Assembly: GCA_019217005.1 (NCBI GenBank)
Contig: JAHBNG010000006.1
Location: 186,001-250,000 of the forward strand
Reading direction: 5' to 3'
Origin: Chloroflexi bacterium TSY
Lineage (GTDB): Bacteria; Chloroflexota; Anaerolineae; Caldilineales; Caldilineaceae
DNA length: 64,000 nucleotides
The notes beneath the pieces are model-generated. The model was not told where the DNA came from. It searched no databases and saw nothing but the letters and a program-made list of their open reading frames with translations. The position numbers and the translations under genes are program-made. Below, piece after piece: positions 8,450-18,010 of this stretch. Position 1 is the stretch's first letter; every line of letters starts with the position of its first letter.

Positions 8450-9157
8450 ATGGTAGAAGCTGTCTTATTTGATCTGGACGAAACGTTACTTGACCGAACA
8501 CAGTCTCTGACTGCGTTTGCCAGACAACAATATAGCAAATATCAAGCTTTACATAAGGTTGCTCAGAGCCTTTATGTATCTCGATTTATAGAATTAGACG
8601 CAAATGGACATGTATGGAAAGACGTTGTTTATCAACAGCTAGAAAATGAATTTGAGATTGTAGATCTCTCGTGGCAGATACTGCTGCAAGATTACGTTGA
8701 GACATTTCAACACTCGTGTATCGGTTTTCCTGGTCTAGAAGCAATGCTAGACAAACTCAAAAAGGTCGATATTCGGTTAGGTATTATCACAAATGGGCGT
8801 TCTCCATTTCAAGAGAACAATATCAAGGCTCTTGGAATCGAGTCGTATTTCCAAACAATTCTTGTTTCAGAAACTGAAGGGATCAGGAAGCCTGACCCAG
8901 AAATATTTCAGCGGGCGCTGAGACATCTGAGAGTTGATCCTTCTGGGGCTGTATTTGTCGGTGACAATCCAAATGCTGACATTGCTGGGGCACAGCGAGC
9001 AGGGATGAGAGCGATTTGGAGATATAATCGACATTATGGGAACTGTGAATTTGCTGATGCTGTCTGTTATAAGCTAAGCGAGGTAGTGGATGTAATTGAA
9101 GATGTTGGAAAAGATACCTCATGGTCAGCAACCACTAGGAAAGACTATCGAATATGA
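8450..9157 (+). CDS. HAD-superfamily phosphatase
   Basis: This 235-residue protein has all four HAD motifs: FDLDETL (nucleophile Asp8, acid Asp10), the threonine of GIITNGR near 108, Lys in RKPDPEIF near 146, and VGDNPNADIAGA near 170 with its Mg2+-binding aspartates. The helical cap between residues 15 and 90 is of the C1 type. Substrate is unknown. The stop codon overlaps the ATG of the sulfatase by four bases (ATGA at 9154-9157), so the two are translationally coupled. Confidence 0.85.
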   Translation: MVEAVLFDLDETLLDRTQSLTAFARQQYSKYQALHKVAQSLYVSRFIELDANGHVWKDVVYQQLENEFEIVDLSWQILLQDYVETFQHSCIGFPGLEAMLDKLKKVDIRLGIITNGRSPFQENNIKALGIESYFQTILVSETEGIRKPDPEIFQRALRHLRVDPSGAVFVGDNPNADIAGAQRAGMRAIWRYNRHYGNCEFADAVCYKLSEVVDVIEDVGKDTSWSATTRKDYRI

Positions 9158-10554
9158 CACGACCGAATATAATCTTCATCTTGATCGACGACATGGGCTG
9201 GCGTGACTTAGGATGCTACGGTAGTCGCTTTTATGAAACACCGAACATTGACCGCCTTGCAGCTGAAGGAATGCTCTTTACGGATGCTTATGCTGCGTGC
9301 CCGGTCTGTTCACCGACGCGGGCCAGTATCTTGACTGGACGCTATCCCGCGACAGTGGGTGTGACGAATTGGATCGATTGGCATGGCAATTCCCATCCCA
9401 ATAAGGGAAAATTGATCGATGTTCCCTATTTTCAGTACCTACCGCTGACCGAAACAACCATTGCATCAGTGCTACGTGGGGCAGGCTATCAAACCTGGCA
9501 CGTTGGAAAGTGGCACTTGGGTGGTGATGAGACCTATCCAGAGCATCATGGCTTTGATAAGAACGTTGCTGGTTGTCACATGGGATCACCGGGGCGAGAC
9601 GGTTATTTCAGTCCATACAACATTCCAAATCTGTCAAACGGGCCCGAAGGTGAATATCTGACAGACCGTCTCACCGATGAACTCATTCAGCTGATTCAGC
9701 AGAGAGAGGATCGTCCTTTCTTTTTGAATTTGTGGTATTACGCTGTTCACACGCCTATTCAGGCCAAGCCAAAAAAGATCAAGAAATATGAGGTGAAGGT
9801 CAAGGAACTAGGGCTTGATCAGCATCCCGAAGAAGGCGATTATTTCCCGGCCGAACACAAAAAACACCTACGGATCCGGCGGCGGCTTATTCAATCGGAT
9901 CCGGTCTATGCAGCCATGATCGAAAGTCTGGATGAAAATATTGGTCGATTGCTCGATACGCTCGACGAAGAGGGTATCTCAGAGGACACAATTATCTTCT
10001 TTACGTCTGACAATGGTGGGCTGGCAACGTCTGAAGGCTCTCCGACGTGCAACGCACCTCTGGCTGAGGGGAAAGGATGGATGTATGAAGGGGGCACGCG
10101 CGAACCGCTGCTGGTGCGTTGGCCGAGCGCTGTTGAACCTGGTCGTCGATGTTCTGTGCCCATCACAAGCGCCGATTTTTTCCCGACGCTAGCAGAAATC
10201 TCTGCTGCACAAGTAAGTGCAACGCTTGAAATCGAAGGTGTGAGCTTTAATTCGTTGCTACAAGGTGAAAATCAACTCGATCGTGAAGCGATCTATTGGC
10301 ACTATCCACACTATGGCAACCAAGGAGGAACACCAGGCTCCTCGGTGCGTGCGGGTGATCATAAGTTGATCGAATTTTTTGAGGAGAGTAACCTGGAACT
10401 CTACAATCTGCGCGAGGACATTGGTGAAACGGAGAATCTTGCAGAAAAAGAGCCCGAGATAACAGTCCGACTTCATCGAATGTTGCAAAGGTGGCGCGAA
10501 AGCGTTGAAGCCAAGTTTCCTGAGATCAATCCAGATTTTGTGCCTTGGCAGTGA
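9154..10554 (+). CDS. type I sulfatase (arylsulfatase A-like)
   Basis: This 466-residue hydrolase removes sulfate esters, probably from polysaccharides. It begins with the metal-binding block NIIFILIDDMGWRDLG and carries the formylglycine motif CSPTRASILTGR at residues 52-63, where Cys52 must be oxidised by a maturase. Further matches are WHVGKWHLG near 114, TSDNGG near 286 and the C-terminal NLREDIGETENL. No signal peptide is visible, so it may act in the cytoplasm, and no sulfatase-maturing enzyme is encoded in the window. Coupling to the HAD phosphatase suggests work on a phosphorylated or sulfated sugar. Confidence 0.9.
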   Translation: MTRPNIIFILIDDMGWRDLGCYGSRFYETPNIDRLAAEGMLFTDAYAACPVCSPTRASILTGRYPATVGVTNWIDWHGNSHPNKGKLIDVPYFQYLPLTETTIASVLRGAGYQTWHVGKWHLGGDETYPEHHGFDKNVAGCHMGSPGRDGYFSPYNIPNLSNGPEGEYLTDRLTDELIQLIQQREDRPFFLNLWYYAVHTPIQAKPKKIKKYEVKVKELGLDQHPEEGDYFPAEHKKHLRIRRRLIQSDPVYAAMIESLDENIGRLLDTLDEEGISEDTIIFFTSDNGGLATSEGSPTCNAPLAEGKGWMYEGGTREPLLVRWPSAVEPGRRCSVPITSADFFPTLAEISAAQVSATLEIEGVSFNSLLQGENQLDREAIYWHYPHYGNQGGTPGSSVRAGDHKLIEFFEESNLELYNLREDIGETENLAEKEPEITVRLHRMLQRWRESVEAKFPEINPDFVPWQ

Positions 10555-10682
10555 TTGGTGATTGGTAGCTGGTGATTGGTGGCTAGCAGCCGGTGATTGG
10601 TAGCTAGAGATTCCTACTCTGGCCGTCAACAACCAGCTACCAACAACCAGTAACCAGCTACCAGCTACCAATCACCAGTAAT
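10553..10682. repeat. low-complexity inverted array of GATTGGTAGCTGG-like units
   Basis: Direct units of the form TGATTGGTAGCTGG are reiterated on one side (10553-10607) and their complements CCAGCTACCAATCACCA on the other (10629-10682), giving a long imperfect stem after the sulfatase stop. Related strings (CCAATAACCAGCTACCAA) occur at about 15595-15625, and a similar mix of AGCTGA units lies at 1050-1145. This may be a terminator made from slipped repeats. Confidence 0.6.
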
Positions 10683-10706
10683 TACACATGTACCTTAGTC
10701 TCTGAT

Positions 10707-11705
10707 ATGATCACTTTGATAATCGCCGCTCTTGTCGTTATCATTGCTTCGGGTGTTTGTTCTGGCACTGAGGCTGCGCTCTTTTCGATCTCCACAGTAA
10801 AAGTGCGGCAGTTGGCTCAATCCAATTCTCCTGCAGCGCAAGCGCTTCTTGCCATTCAAGAAGACATGACGCGGCCCATTGCCACAATCGTAGTCTTGAC
10901 CAACATCTCGAATATTGTGGGCAGCATCGCCGTCGGAAATCTAGCAAGTTCGGTCTTGGGTAGCCAGTGGCTGGGATTGTTTTCGGGCATTCTAACTTTT
11001 TTGATCATTATCTTCTCGGAGATCATCCCGAAAACATTGGGCGAACGTCATGCAGACCGGGTTGCACTGTTGACTGCTCGACCGGTCAACACATTGACGT
11101 GGCTTTTATCACCAGTGGTTTGGTTGCTCGAGAAGGTAACATCTCCCTTTACATATGGTGAATCTCCACTCACAACCAATGAATCTGAGATTCGACTTCT
11201 GGCTCAAATTGGTCGGCATGAAGGCGTAATCGAGTCAGATGAATCGGAAATGATCGAACGCGTCTTTCATTTAAAGGATGTCACGGCGGCCGATATTATG
11301 ACGCCTCGGGTCAATATGACCTATCTAGATGGACAGAAAACATTAACCGAAGTATTGAATGACGTTCAAGATTCTCAACACACGCGGATTGTGATCATTG
11401 ATGACAATCGAGATAATGTGACGGGGCTTGTTTTGAAAGCTGAAATTCTTCAAGGACTGGTCGACGGGCAAGCTGATCGACCTGTGAAAGAGTTACAGCG
11501 CGATGTCCATTTTGTGCCAGAGACAGCGCAAGCTGATATGCTTTTGACCGATTTTCAACGTTCAAAACAACACCTCTACATTGTTCAAGATGAATTTGGT
11601 GGGGTGTCAGGTGTGGTTACGTTGGAGGATGTGCTTGAGGTTCTGATTGGCGAAATTGTGGACGAGACCGATAAGGATGTAGATCTTAGGACGCGGATTG
11701 AGTAG
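10707..11705 (+). CDS. CNNM/DUF21-CBS membrane protein (HlyC/CorC family)
   Basis: This 332-residue protein has an N-terminal DUF21/CNNM membrane domain with about four hydrophobic segments (residues 1-25, 60-80, 85-105, 125-145; SGTEAALFSIS near 18 and IIFSEIIPKTLGE near 105) and a cytoplasmic CBS pair from about 195 to 325 (MTPRVNMTYL, TRIVIIDD, GVVTLEDVLEVLIGEI). Homologues are linked to Mg2+/Co2+ homeostasis. The C-terminal CorC_HlyC transporter-associated domain is missing, so this is the short form. Start ATG 10707 has no strong ribosome-binding site. Confidence 0.85.
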   Translation: MITLIIAALVVIIASGVCSGTEAALFSISTVKVRQLAQSNSPAAQALLAIQEDMTRPIATIVVLTNISNIVGSIAVGNLASSVLGSQWLGLFSGILTFLIIIFSEIIPKTLGERHADRVALLTARPVNTLTWLLSPVVWLLEKVTSPFTYGESPLTTNESEIRLLAQIGRHEGVIESDESEMIERVFHLKDVTAADIMTPRVNMTYLDGQKTLTEVLNDVQDSQHTRIVIIDDNRDNVTGLVLKAEILQGLVDGQADRPVKELQRDVHFVPETAQADMLLTDFQRSKQHLYIVQDEFGGVSGVVTLEDVLEVLIGEIVDETDKDVDLRTRIE

Positions 11706-11763
11706 CGAATGGGACTACATCTGCATCCGCGTCTGAATCAGTTTAATTCGCTCCAAAATCCAT

Positions 11764-12828
11764 TCATAATCTTTGCACAATTGCCTGTGCGAATTCTGCC
11801 GTTGTTGCATTTCCTCTGAGATCGGGTGTTGCGACACCAGCTGCTAAGGTTGCCTCAATCGCCTCATTAACCCGATTTGCCAACTTAGATAGGGCCTCGT
11901 CGCCATGTCTCTGGCTCAACCACTCAAAGAGCATCGTGGCCGAATGTAAAACACCCACCGGATTGGCGATGCCTTGCCCGGCAATGTCTGGTGCAGCCCC
12001 GTGAACTGCTTGAGCCATTGCATGATGATCACCAGCATTGAGCGAGCTGCCGAGCCCCAAACTACCCATTAACTCGGCAGTCAGATCGGATAAAATGTCT
12101 CCAAACATGTTCGTTGCAATAATTACATCGAATTCTTGCGGGTGACGAACAAGTAATGCTGCCATCGCATCAATATGATAATCGTCTACTTTAAGATTTG
12201 CATATTGTGCAGCAACTTCGCGGCACGTTTCAAGTAGCAAGCCATGCGCAACCTTAATGACATTGGCCTTATGCACAATGGTCACATGCTTGGTGCGTCC
12301 CTGAGCAAGGCGACAAGCTGTGTGCGCGATCCGCTCGATGGCTTGCCGAGTGAAGACACCAGTCACGAGCGCGACATCCGGCGTTGGCATAAATTCTCCA
12401 ATACCCCTGTGCATGTTGCGATCGGCGTAAAAGCCTTCAGTGTTTTCACGGGCAATGACCAAATCCATCTTATCCACAAGGCTCTGGACATGTGGAAGCG
12501 TCCGTGCAGGACGGATGTTTGCGTAAAGGTCAAAATGAATACGCAAATGGGAACTGGGACTGACTTGATTCTGAAATTCTGGTGGATAAGAAACGGAATC
12601 GTGAGGGCCGAGAATCCATCCGTGGCAGGTGGTCAAGGCATCGACAGTTGATTCCAGAATGGGACTACCTGTACTTTGGATCGCTGATAGGCCGATGGGC
12701 AACCAAAGCCATTCCACGTCGATCGATGGTGTTGTGTCCACAGCCGTTTGGAGTAGCGGAATGATTGCTTTGACAACTTCTGGACCGATTCCATCACCGG
12801 GAAGAACACCAATTTTATAATGAGTCAT
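11764..12828 (-). CDS. isocitrate/isopropylmalate-dehydrogenase-family enzyme
   Basis: The 354-residue protein opens with KIGVLPGDGIGPEVV and shows the nucleotide and Mg2+ sites of beta-decarboxylating dehydrogenases: ARENTEGFY near 128, HKANVIK near 187, NMFGDILSDLTAELMGSLGL near 238 and HGAAPDIAGQGIANPVG near 273. Candidates are 3-isopropylmalate, tartrate or homoisocitrate dehydrogenase. Absence of other leu genes and pairing with a PhyH oxygenase favour a catabolic hydroxy acid. The ATG at 12828 is chosen over an upstream in-frame start because KIGVLPGD then lies at the usual position. It begins eight bases after the stop of the PhyH gene. Confidence 0.85.
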   Translation of the reverse strand: MTHYKIGVLPGDGIGPEVVKAIIPLLQTAVDTTPSIDVEWLWLPIGLSAIQSTGSPILESTVDALTTCHGWILGPHDSVSYPPEFQNQVSPSSHLRIHFDLYANIRPARTLPHVQSLVDKMDLVIARENTEGFYADRNMHRGIGEFMPTPDVALVTGVFTRQAIERIAHTACRLAQGRTKHVTIVHKANVIKVAHGLLLETCREVAAQYANLKVDDYHIDAMAALLVRHPQEFDVIIATNMFGDILSDLTAELMGSLGLGSSLNAGDHHAMAQAVHGAAPDIAGQGIANPVGVLHSATMLFEWLSQRHGDEALSKLANRVNEAIEATLAAGVATPDLRGNATTAEFAQAIVQRL

Positions 12829-12836
12829 TGTTCTAT

Positions 12837-13547
12837 TTATGCCGGGCGCAGGACTTTCCACTGCTGGCCGTTACCGCCCATGACAGTGGCTTCTTGGTAA
12901 GAGACGATGAAGGCACGACGACGTACATCTGTTTTGTTCCCTTCGGATGCATGCCAGAGGAGAGCGCTAAAGAGTACGACAGAGCCAGCTGCAACCTCAC
13001 AAAAAACGCGCTCGGTGAGATCGATTTTGGTGTCGATGCCCAGATTACAAGTACCGCCTTTTTTGGGACTGTATGGCTGTAGACCCCGTTTGTGACTGCT
13101 AGGAATGATCTGGAGACAGCCTTGATCGATAGTTGTGTCTTGAAGCGGTATCCAAACTGACATGCGCGTTTTGCTCTGAGATTTCTGCGTGTAGTAGGCG
13201 TCATCCTGATGCCAATGACAGATGTCGGTCGTGTAAGGCTCTTTAGAGACCATCTTGGCTGAGTAAATCGCAATGCCGGGATGGACGATCTCCTGGACCA
13301 AATCGAGAAGTCGCGTGTCGGCACAGATGTTGCGTGTCAGTGGAGAAGCCAACCCAAGGCTCATGATCCAACCGCTTTTGGTTTCGTGACGATCGCTGGT
13401 TGTGCGTTTGGCCCGTTTCTCCTCCAAAATGCGATCTAGCTCCTGGTTGATGACCGCTAACTCGCTGCGTGGAAAGATGGCTGGTGCGACGGTATAGCCA
13501 TATTTATGGTAGTGTTCAAGCTGGTCAGATGTTAAGTGGGTTGTCAT
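12837..13547 (-). CDS. phytanoyl-CoA dioxygenase (PhyH) family protein
   Basis: This 236-residue Fe(II)/2-oxoglutarate oxygenase has the iron-binding HQD in CHWHQDDAYY (residues about 108-118), a LWHASEGNKTDVRRRAF segment near 205 supplying the second histidine and the 2-oxoglutarate-binding arginine, and the typical opening EHYHKYGYTVAPAIF. It would hydroxylate a small organic substrate while converting 2-oxoglutarate to succinate and CO2. The start at 13547 follows GGAAGAGGAAA. It is the first gene of a two-gene operon with the dehydrogenase downstream. Expanded PhyH families are common in sponge-associated bacteria. Confidence 0.85.
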   Translation of the reverse strand: MTTHLTSDQLEHYHKYGYTVAPAIFPRSELAVINQELDRILEEKRAKRTTSDRHETKSGWIMSLGLASPLTRNICADTRLLDLVQEIVHPGIAIYSAKMVSKEPYTTDICHWHQDDAYYTQKSQSKTRMSVWIPLQDTTIDQGCLQIIPSSHKRGLQPYSPKKGGTCNLGIDTKIDLTERVFCEVAAGSVVLFSALLWHASEGNKTDVRRRAFIVSYQEATVMGGNGQQWKVLRPA

Positions 13548-13984
13548 TTTCCTCTTCCTCTTCATGCAATAGAGCGCAAATAGGGCGCTGGATCTCCGAA
13601 CAGGAAAGTGAGTTGATTCGTAGATTATTTTAATATGATATCACAGTTGATGCACATTCCCCATTCAGGTGCATGGAATAGAGTGTTCGGTTCGTTCGCG
13701 CCCTCATTTGGCCCGCAGTTCTCCTGGAGCAGCGGACGCAGGTGGGTGCAATGTAACCGAATTTCTAGAGCTATCGAGGTTATTGAACAATAAACCTAAC
13801 CCGCAGCCACGACCAAAATCCTTGGTTGTCAAAAGAGTCCTGCTTGTATATACTTATAAAGCCTGTCTGCAATCAGAGATTGCGAATGAGTCGTCTAGCT
13901 CCCTGATGGCGACCATCTTCCAACGACAGAACGATCCAACAGCCGTACAGCACATCAGCAGCATTTTGGACACAGGAGGACAGA
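13548..13984. other. gene-free divergent intergenic region
   Basis: These 437 bases separate the PhyH operon (leftward) from the DUF1800 gene (rightward). No coding frame has a plausible start and no repeat family seen elsewhere in the window is present. TTTTAATATGATATCA at about 13628-13643 is AT-rich and could hold a promoter. The DUF1800 start is preceded by CACAGGAGGACAGA. Confidence 0.5.
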
Positions 13985-15374
13985 ATGTCAGACCAAGATA
14001 TTGGCCTTATGGCTCATCTGCTGCGTCGAGCAGGGTTTGGCGCGACGAGGAGCGAGCTCGAAGCCTATGTCAAACAAGGGTATGATCAAGTTGTTGAGGA
14101 TCTAGTGGAACCGGAGCGCTGCACACCACTGGACGAAGATATTTTGCAGCGTTACTTTGGCGGAGAGGCCCCCCAAATCTATGTGGGAACCTGGCTCTAC
14201 CGCATGATCAACTGCCAGCGTCCGCTGGAAGAGAAGATGGCGCTCTTTTGCCACAGGACACGGCAAGAATCAACACGTGCTGGCTTCATGCAACCAGATC
14301 GATCTATTCCGGCGTATAGGCATGACCAACATGCGCAAGATTTTGTTAGAGCTATCCAAAGATCCGGCAATGATCTTCTGGCTGGATAACAACGAGAATC
14401 GTAAGGGAGAACCCAACGAGAACTATGGACGCGAGCTACTAGAGCTCTTCTCCATGGGTGTGGGAAACTACTCCGAGGATGATATCAAGAACTGTGCTCG
14501 TGCTTTTACAGGGTGGACCTTTGCCCAGCCAGTCCCCCTTTACCCTCACGGCTACTATAATCCCCACTTTATCTTTTTGCCCGATGACCATGATGATGGC
14601 GAGAAGACCTTTCTGGGAGAGACCGGAAATTTCAATGGCGATGAGATCATCGACATCATTGTGAAGCAACCGGCTACGGCCAAATTTGTGGCGCGCCATC
14701 TCTACAACTTTTTCGTGGCCGACGAACCACAGGTTCCTTCCTGGAACGTAACGCCGCCCCAAGATCCAGAAGCAATCGAAACGCTCTCCAATGCCTATCT
14801 AGAGTCCAACGGCGACATGCGCCATATTCTGCGCATGCTCTTCACCAGCGACTTCTTCAAAGCCGCTCAATTCAAAAAAGTGAAAAGCCCCACGGAACTG
14901 GTGACTGGCATCTTAAAACTCATTGGCACCTATCGCACGCCAGAACCAGGCATGCCGCGCTATGCTGCCGCCACGAAGTTGATGGGTCAAGAGCTACTCA
15001 ACCCGCCCACAGTGGAAGGCTGGCACACTGGACCCGAGTGGATCGATGGTGGAATGCTCACTGAGAGGGTGAACTTTGCAGTGAGCGAAGTAGGCGACGC
15101 CACCAAACCGGGCATCCAGAACATCATTCAGCGGTTGCAAGCCGAAGGAGAGAGTCTTGCCCCAGAACAATTTGTGGACAAATGCCTGGATCTAGCCGGC
15201 CCGTTGATCTTGGGAGAGTCGACGCGTGACTATTTGGTCCGTTTTGCCCAAACCGGCGGGAACCTCGTTTTCAACAAAAACGGCTCGTCGAACGGAACAT
15301 CTGACGAAAGTACAGATCGCATTGTGCGCATGCTACAACTGATTGTTGCCTCACGCGAGTACCAGTTCGCCTAG
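13985..15374 (+). pseudogene. DUF1800-family protein, frameshifted
   Basis: The start at 13985 has a strong AGGAGG site and encodes MSDQDIGLMAHLLRRAGFG, the usual DUF1800 opening. Reading is normal through RPLEEKMALF (about residue 88), then the family sequence continues one frame over as FATGHGKNQHVL from about 14250, followed by KDPAMIFWLDN, NRKGEPNENYGRELLELF and the rest to a TAG at 15374. The expected W-H-x-x after MALF is missing, so a deletion of about 11 bases is a better explanation than a single-base error. DUF1800 proteins normally work with the DUF1501 protein encoded next; the pair is found in secreted or envelope complexes of unknown role. Confidence 0.8.
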
Positions 15375-15637
15375 CCAACAGCATGGACAGTTATTGGTCT
15401 TTTGATTGGTCGTCGGACCGACCAAGAATAAAGCTGTCTGTCAATTGCTATCTAATCTATACGATGGAGCAAGCCATTCTTCGCAAGGCTCGAACGAATT
15501 TCTCCATGATCATAGTCATTCGTATCGAGCCATCTAGCAGGGCAAATGACGGCTCAGAATAGCCCAAATCTTCATTGCAGACTAGACAACCAATAACCAG
15601 CTACCAAGAACTAGCTACCAACCAAAGGAACCAAATC

Positions 15638-16777
15638 ATGTCAACCAAAAAAGACCCCATTCTTGTCGTTGTGCAGCTCACCGGCGGCAACGACTTTATG
15701 AATACAATTGTACCTTACACCAATGGCATCTATTATGACTCTCGCCCCGTGGTTGGTCTCAAAGAAGATGAAGTCCTGCCAATTCACGATACGTTGGCAT
15801 GGAACCCCCATGCTGGGGTCTTAAAAGAAATGTATGATTCCGGCGATGTTGCAGTGGTTCAGGGAATTGGCTACCCCGATTCCAATCGCTCTCATTTCCG
15901 GGCCATGGATATTTGGCACACCTGTGAACCACTGAAGATTGGCACCGAAGGCTGGGTGGGTCGCGTGATTCGCGAACTGGATCCCCAAGGTCACAACGTC
16001 CTTACGGGTGTCAGTGTTGGCAAGGGGCTTCCCAGGGCGATGGCCGTACCAGGCGTCGCTGTGACTTCCTTCGATAACCTGGACACCTACGGCCTGATGA
16101 CTAGCATTGATGATGAGCGTCAGCGCACCAAGGCCCTTGAAATATTCAAGGGCATGTATAGCCATGAAATTGGGACCAGCATCGTCATGGACTATCTTTC
16201 GCATACCGGCCTGAACGTGATGGCGGGCGCGGATGAGCTTCAGAAGGCCAAAACGCTCTATAACTCGACCGTGGAATATGGTGATAATCCCATCGCCCAA
16301 AGCCTACGAGACGTGGCGCGGGTCCACTTAGCGGGTCTCGGCACGCGGGTCTTCTATGCACAACATGGTGGCTACGACAATCATGCCAACGAAGTCCCCG
16401 CCCATCCCAAACTGTTACAAGATCTGACCGGTGCCATTTCAGCCTTCTTCCAGGATCTACGCGCCCACAATGCCTCGTCTGAAGTGACCATGCTGGTCTT
16501 CACAGAGTTTGGTCGTCGCATCCGCGACAATGCCAGCGGCACGGATCATGGCACAGGTGGCGGTGCATTCATCATTGGTGATCACGTCAAAGGCGGTCTC
16601 TATGCAGAGTACCCATCGCTCGATCCTTCACGCTGGGTCCACGGCGAAGACTTGGAACACACAATCGACTTCCGCGGCATCTATGGCACCGTATTGGAAC
16701 AGTGGATGGGCATCGATCCCACCGACATCGTGGGCGGTCAATTTGAACAGATCCAACCATATGAAACTGCGCGATAG
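15638..16777 (+). CDS. DUF1501 family protein
   Basis: This 379-residue protein shows the DUF1501 signature GGNDFMNTIVPY near residue 14, HFRAMDIWH near 88 and FTEFGRRIRDNASGTDHGTGGGAFIIG near 291; the family is related to alkaline-phosphatase/sulfatase folds. Most members have a Tat signal, but none is visible here, so export is doubtful. The ATG at 15638 follows AAAGGAACC and gives the standard N-terminus. It lies between the DUF1800 gene and an NHL-repeat gene, a neighbourhood common in Chloroflexota and Planctomycetota. Confidence 0.88.
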   Translation: MSTKKDPILVVVQLTGGNDFMNTIVPYTNGIYYDSRPVVGLKEDEVLPIHDTLAWNPHAGVLKEMYDSGDVAVVQGIGYPDSNRSHFRAMDIWHTCEPLKIGTEGWVGRVIRELDPQGHNVLTGVSVGKGLPRAMAVPGVAVTSFDNLDTYGLMTSIDDERQRTKALEIFKGMYSHEIGTSIVMDYLSHTGLNVMAGADELQKAKTLYNSTVEYGDNPIAQSLRDVARVHLAGLGTRVFYAQHGGYDNHANEVPAHPKLLQDLTGAISAFFQDLRAHNASSEVTMLVFTEFGRRIRDNASGTDHGTGGGAFIIGDHVKGGLYAEYPSLDPSRWVHGEDLEHTIDFRGIYGTVLEQWMGIDPTDIVGGQFEQIQPYETAR

Positions 16778-16785
16778 GGAGGTGA

Positions 16786-17802
16786 ATGATGGCTAGACCA
16801 TATGGACTCTTACGGGCTGGGTACCCTTTCCACAAAACGCTCGGCATGAGACGTCTCACAAATTTTCCGATTGATGTTGCGCTCGGACAAGAGGATCGCA
16901 TCTATGTACTGTGTCGCAACGAAGGGGCGGCAATGATTCGTCGCTATAGTACAGAAGACAAAGATCTGGGGGTCATTAGTGGATATGGCAAAGAGCCTGG
17001 CCAACTGACCTGGCCCGTTTCGATCATTGCCGACAGTCAAGAGAATCTCTACGTCTCAGACGAGGCGTTACATCGGATCTCTGCTTTTGACAAGGATGGT
17101 AAATTTCTCAGTAGTTGGGGCGAACAGGGCAGCAGCAATGGGCATTTGAATGGACCGGCTGGCATTGCCTTCGACGCCGATGAAAATATCTATGTGGCGG
17201 ATTCGCTCAACCACCGCGTGCAGAAGTTCACCAAAGATGGTCAGTTTCTCACCAAGTGGGGTGGCCAAGGTGATAGCGAGGGTAAGTTAAACATGCCGTG
17301 GGGCATCGCTGCTGATGAGCTAGGTGATGTCTACGTTGCTGACTGGCGCAACGATCGGATCCAGAAGTTCACGGCGAATGGTGAGTTTCTCTTCGCCTTT
17401 GGCAAATCTGGCAGCGGTAATGGTGAATTTAACCGGCCCAGCGGCGTGACGGTGGACCAACATGGCGACATTTATGTAGCCGACTGGGGCAACAATCGCA
17501 TCCAACTCTTCAACTCCGAAGGACGCTACGTACAGAAATTCATGGGCGATGCGACTCTCTCCAACGTAGCGATCGATTATATGATGACCAACGCGGGTCC
17601 CAATCGACTGCGAGACATGGCGGACTTGGAGGTTCAGAAATATTTGCGCCATCCCAAATCGGTGACCGTGAGCGATGATGGGCTAATGTATGTACCCGAT
17701 AATGGCTCATATCGGGTGCAGGTCTATCAAAAGCAGGCTGTTCCACTCACTGAGCAGCAGTTTGGGCCGCCGCGGCGTGCGCCGTCGTTGCATCAGGAGT
17801 AG
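16786..17802 (+). CDS. NHL-repeat beta-propeller protein
   Basis: This 338-residue protein consists of about six NHL repeats; four are clear, each ending in a variant of IYVADxxNxRIQKF (residues about 83, 130, 177 and 224). The fold is a six-bladed propeller that binds proteins or ligands. No signal peptide or membrane span is seen. Two in-frame ATGs (16786 and 16789) lie behind AGGGAGGTG; the second has the better spacing. The site overlaps the DUF1501 stop by one base, so DUF1800, DUF1501 and this protein form an operon. Confidence 0.88.
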   Translation: MMARPYGLLRAGYPFHKTLGMRRLTNFPIDVALGQEDRIYVLCRNEGAAMIRRYSTEDKDLGVISGYGKEPGQLTWPVSIIADSQENLYVSDEALHRISAFDKDGKFLSSWGEQGSSNGHLNGPAGIAFDADENIYVADSLNHRVQKFTKDGQFLTKWGGQGDSEGKLNMPWGIAADELGDVYVADWRNDRIQKFTANGEFLFAFGKSGSGNGEFNRPSGVTVDQHGDIYVADWGNNRIQLFNSEGRYVQKFMGDATLSNVAIDYMMTNAGPNRLRDMADLEVQKYLRHPKSVTVSDDGLMYVPDNGSYRVQVYQKQAVPLTEQQFGPPRRAPSLHQE

Positions 17803-17848
17803 ACTAGAAGGAGCGTCTTGGTGTCGAATACGACAGCGGGATTAGGGA

Positions 17849-17923
17849 GTGTGTCCCAAAGTGTGTAAATGCAGCCGACTCTCTGACTGAGCAGCGTCCA
17901 TTTACACACTTTGTGGTACACAC
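17849..17923. repeat. 75-bp palindromic repeat, family P1, copy C
   Basis: GTGTGTCCCAAAGTGTGTAA at the left pairs with TTTACACACTTTGTGGTACA and CAC at the right, with CTCTCTGACTGAG in the middle. This is the best-conserved member together with copy A (5746-5820), in the opposite orientation. Confidence 0.85.
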
Positions 17924-18010
17924 TCGAGGATTACGATAGAAATGGATATTGAACCATGAAGGGATTGAAGGAATTGAAGAAGAGGAAGACGATCCTTCAA
18001 TTTCTTCATA

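Noticed and set aside
10553..10682. Possible CRISPR-like array of short repeated units
   Set aside because: Units are only about 14 bp, contiguous without spacers, and occur in both orientations; no cas gene is present.
13669..14085. Open frame of 138 codons before DUF1800
   Set aside because: It overlaps the DUF1800 start in another frame, lacks a ribosome-binding site and shows no family resemblance.
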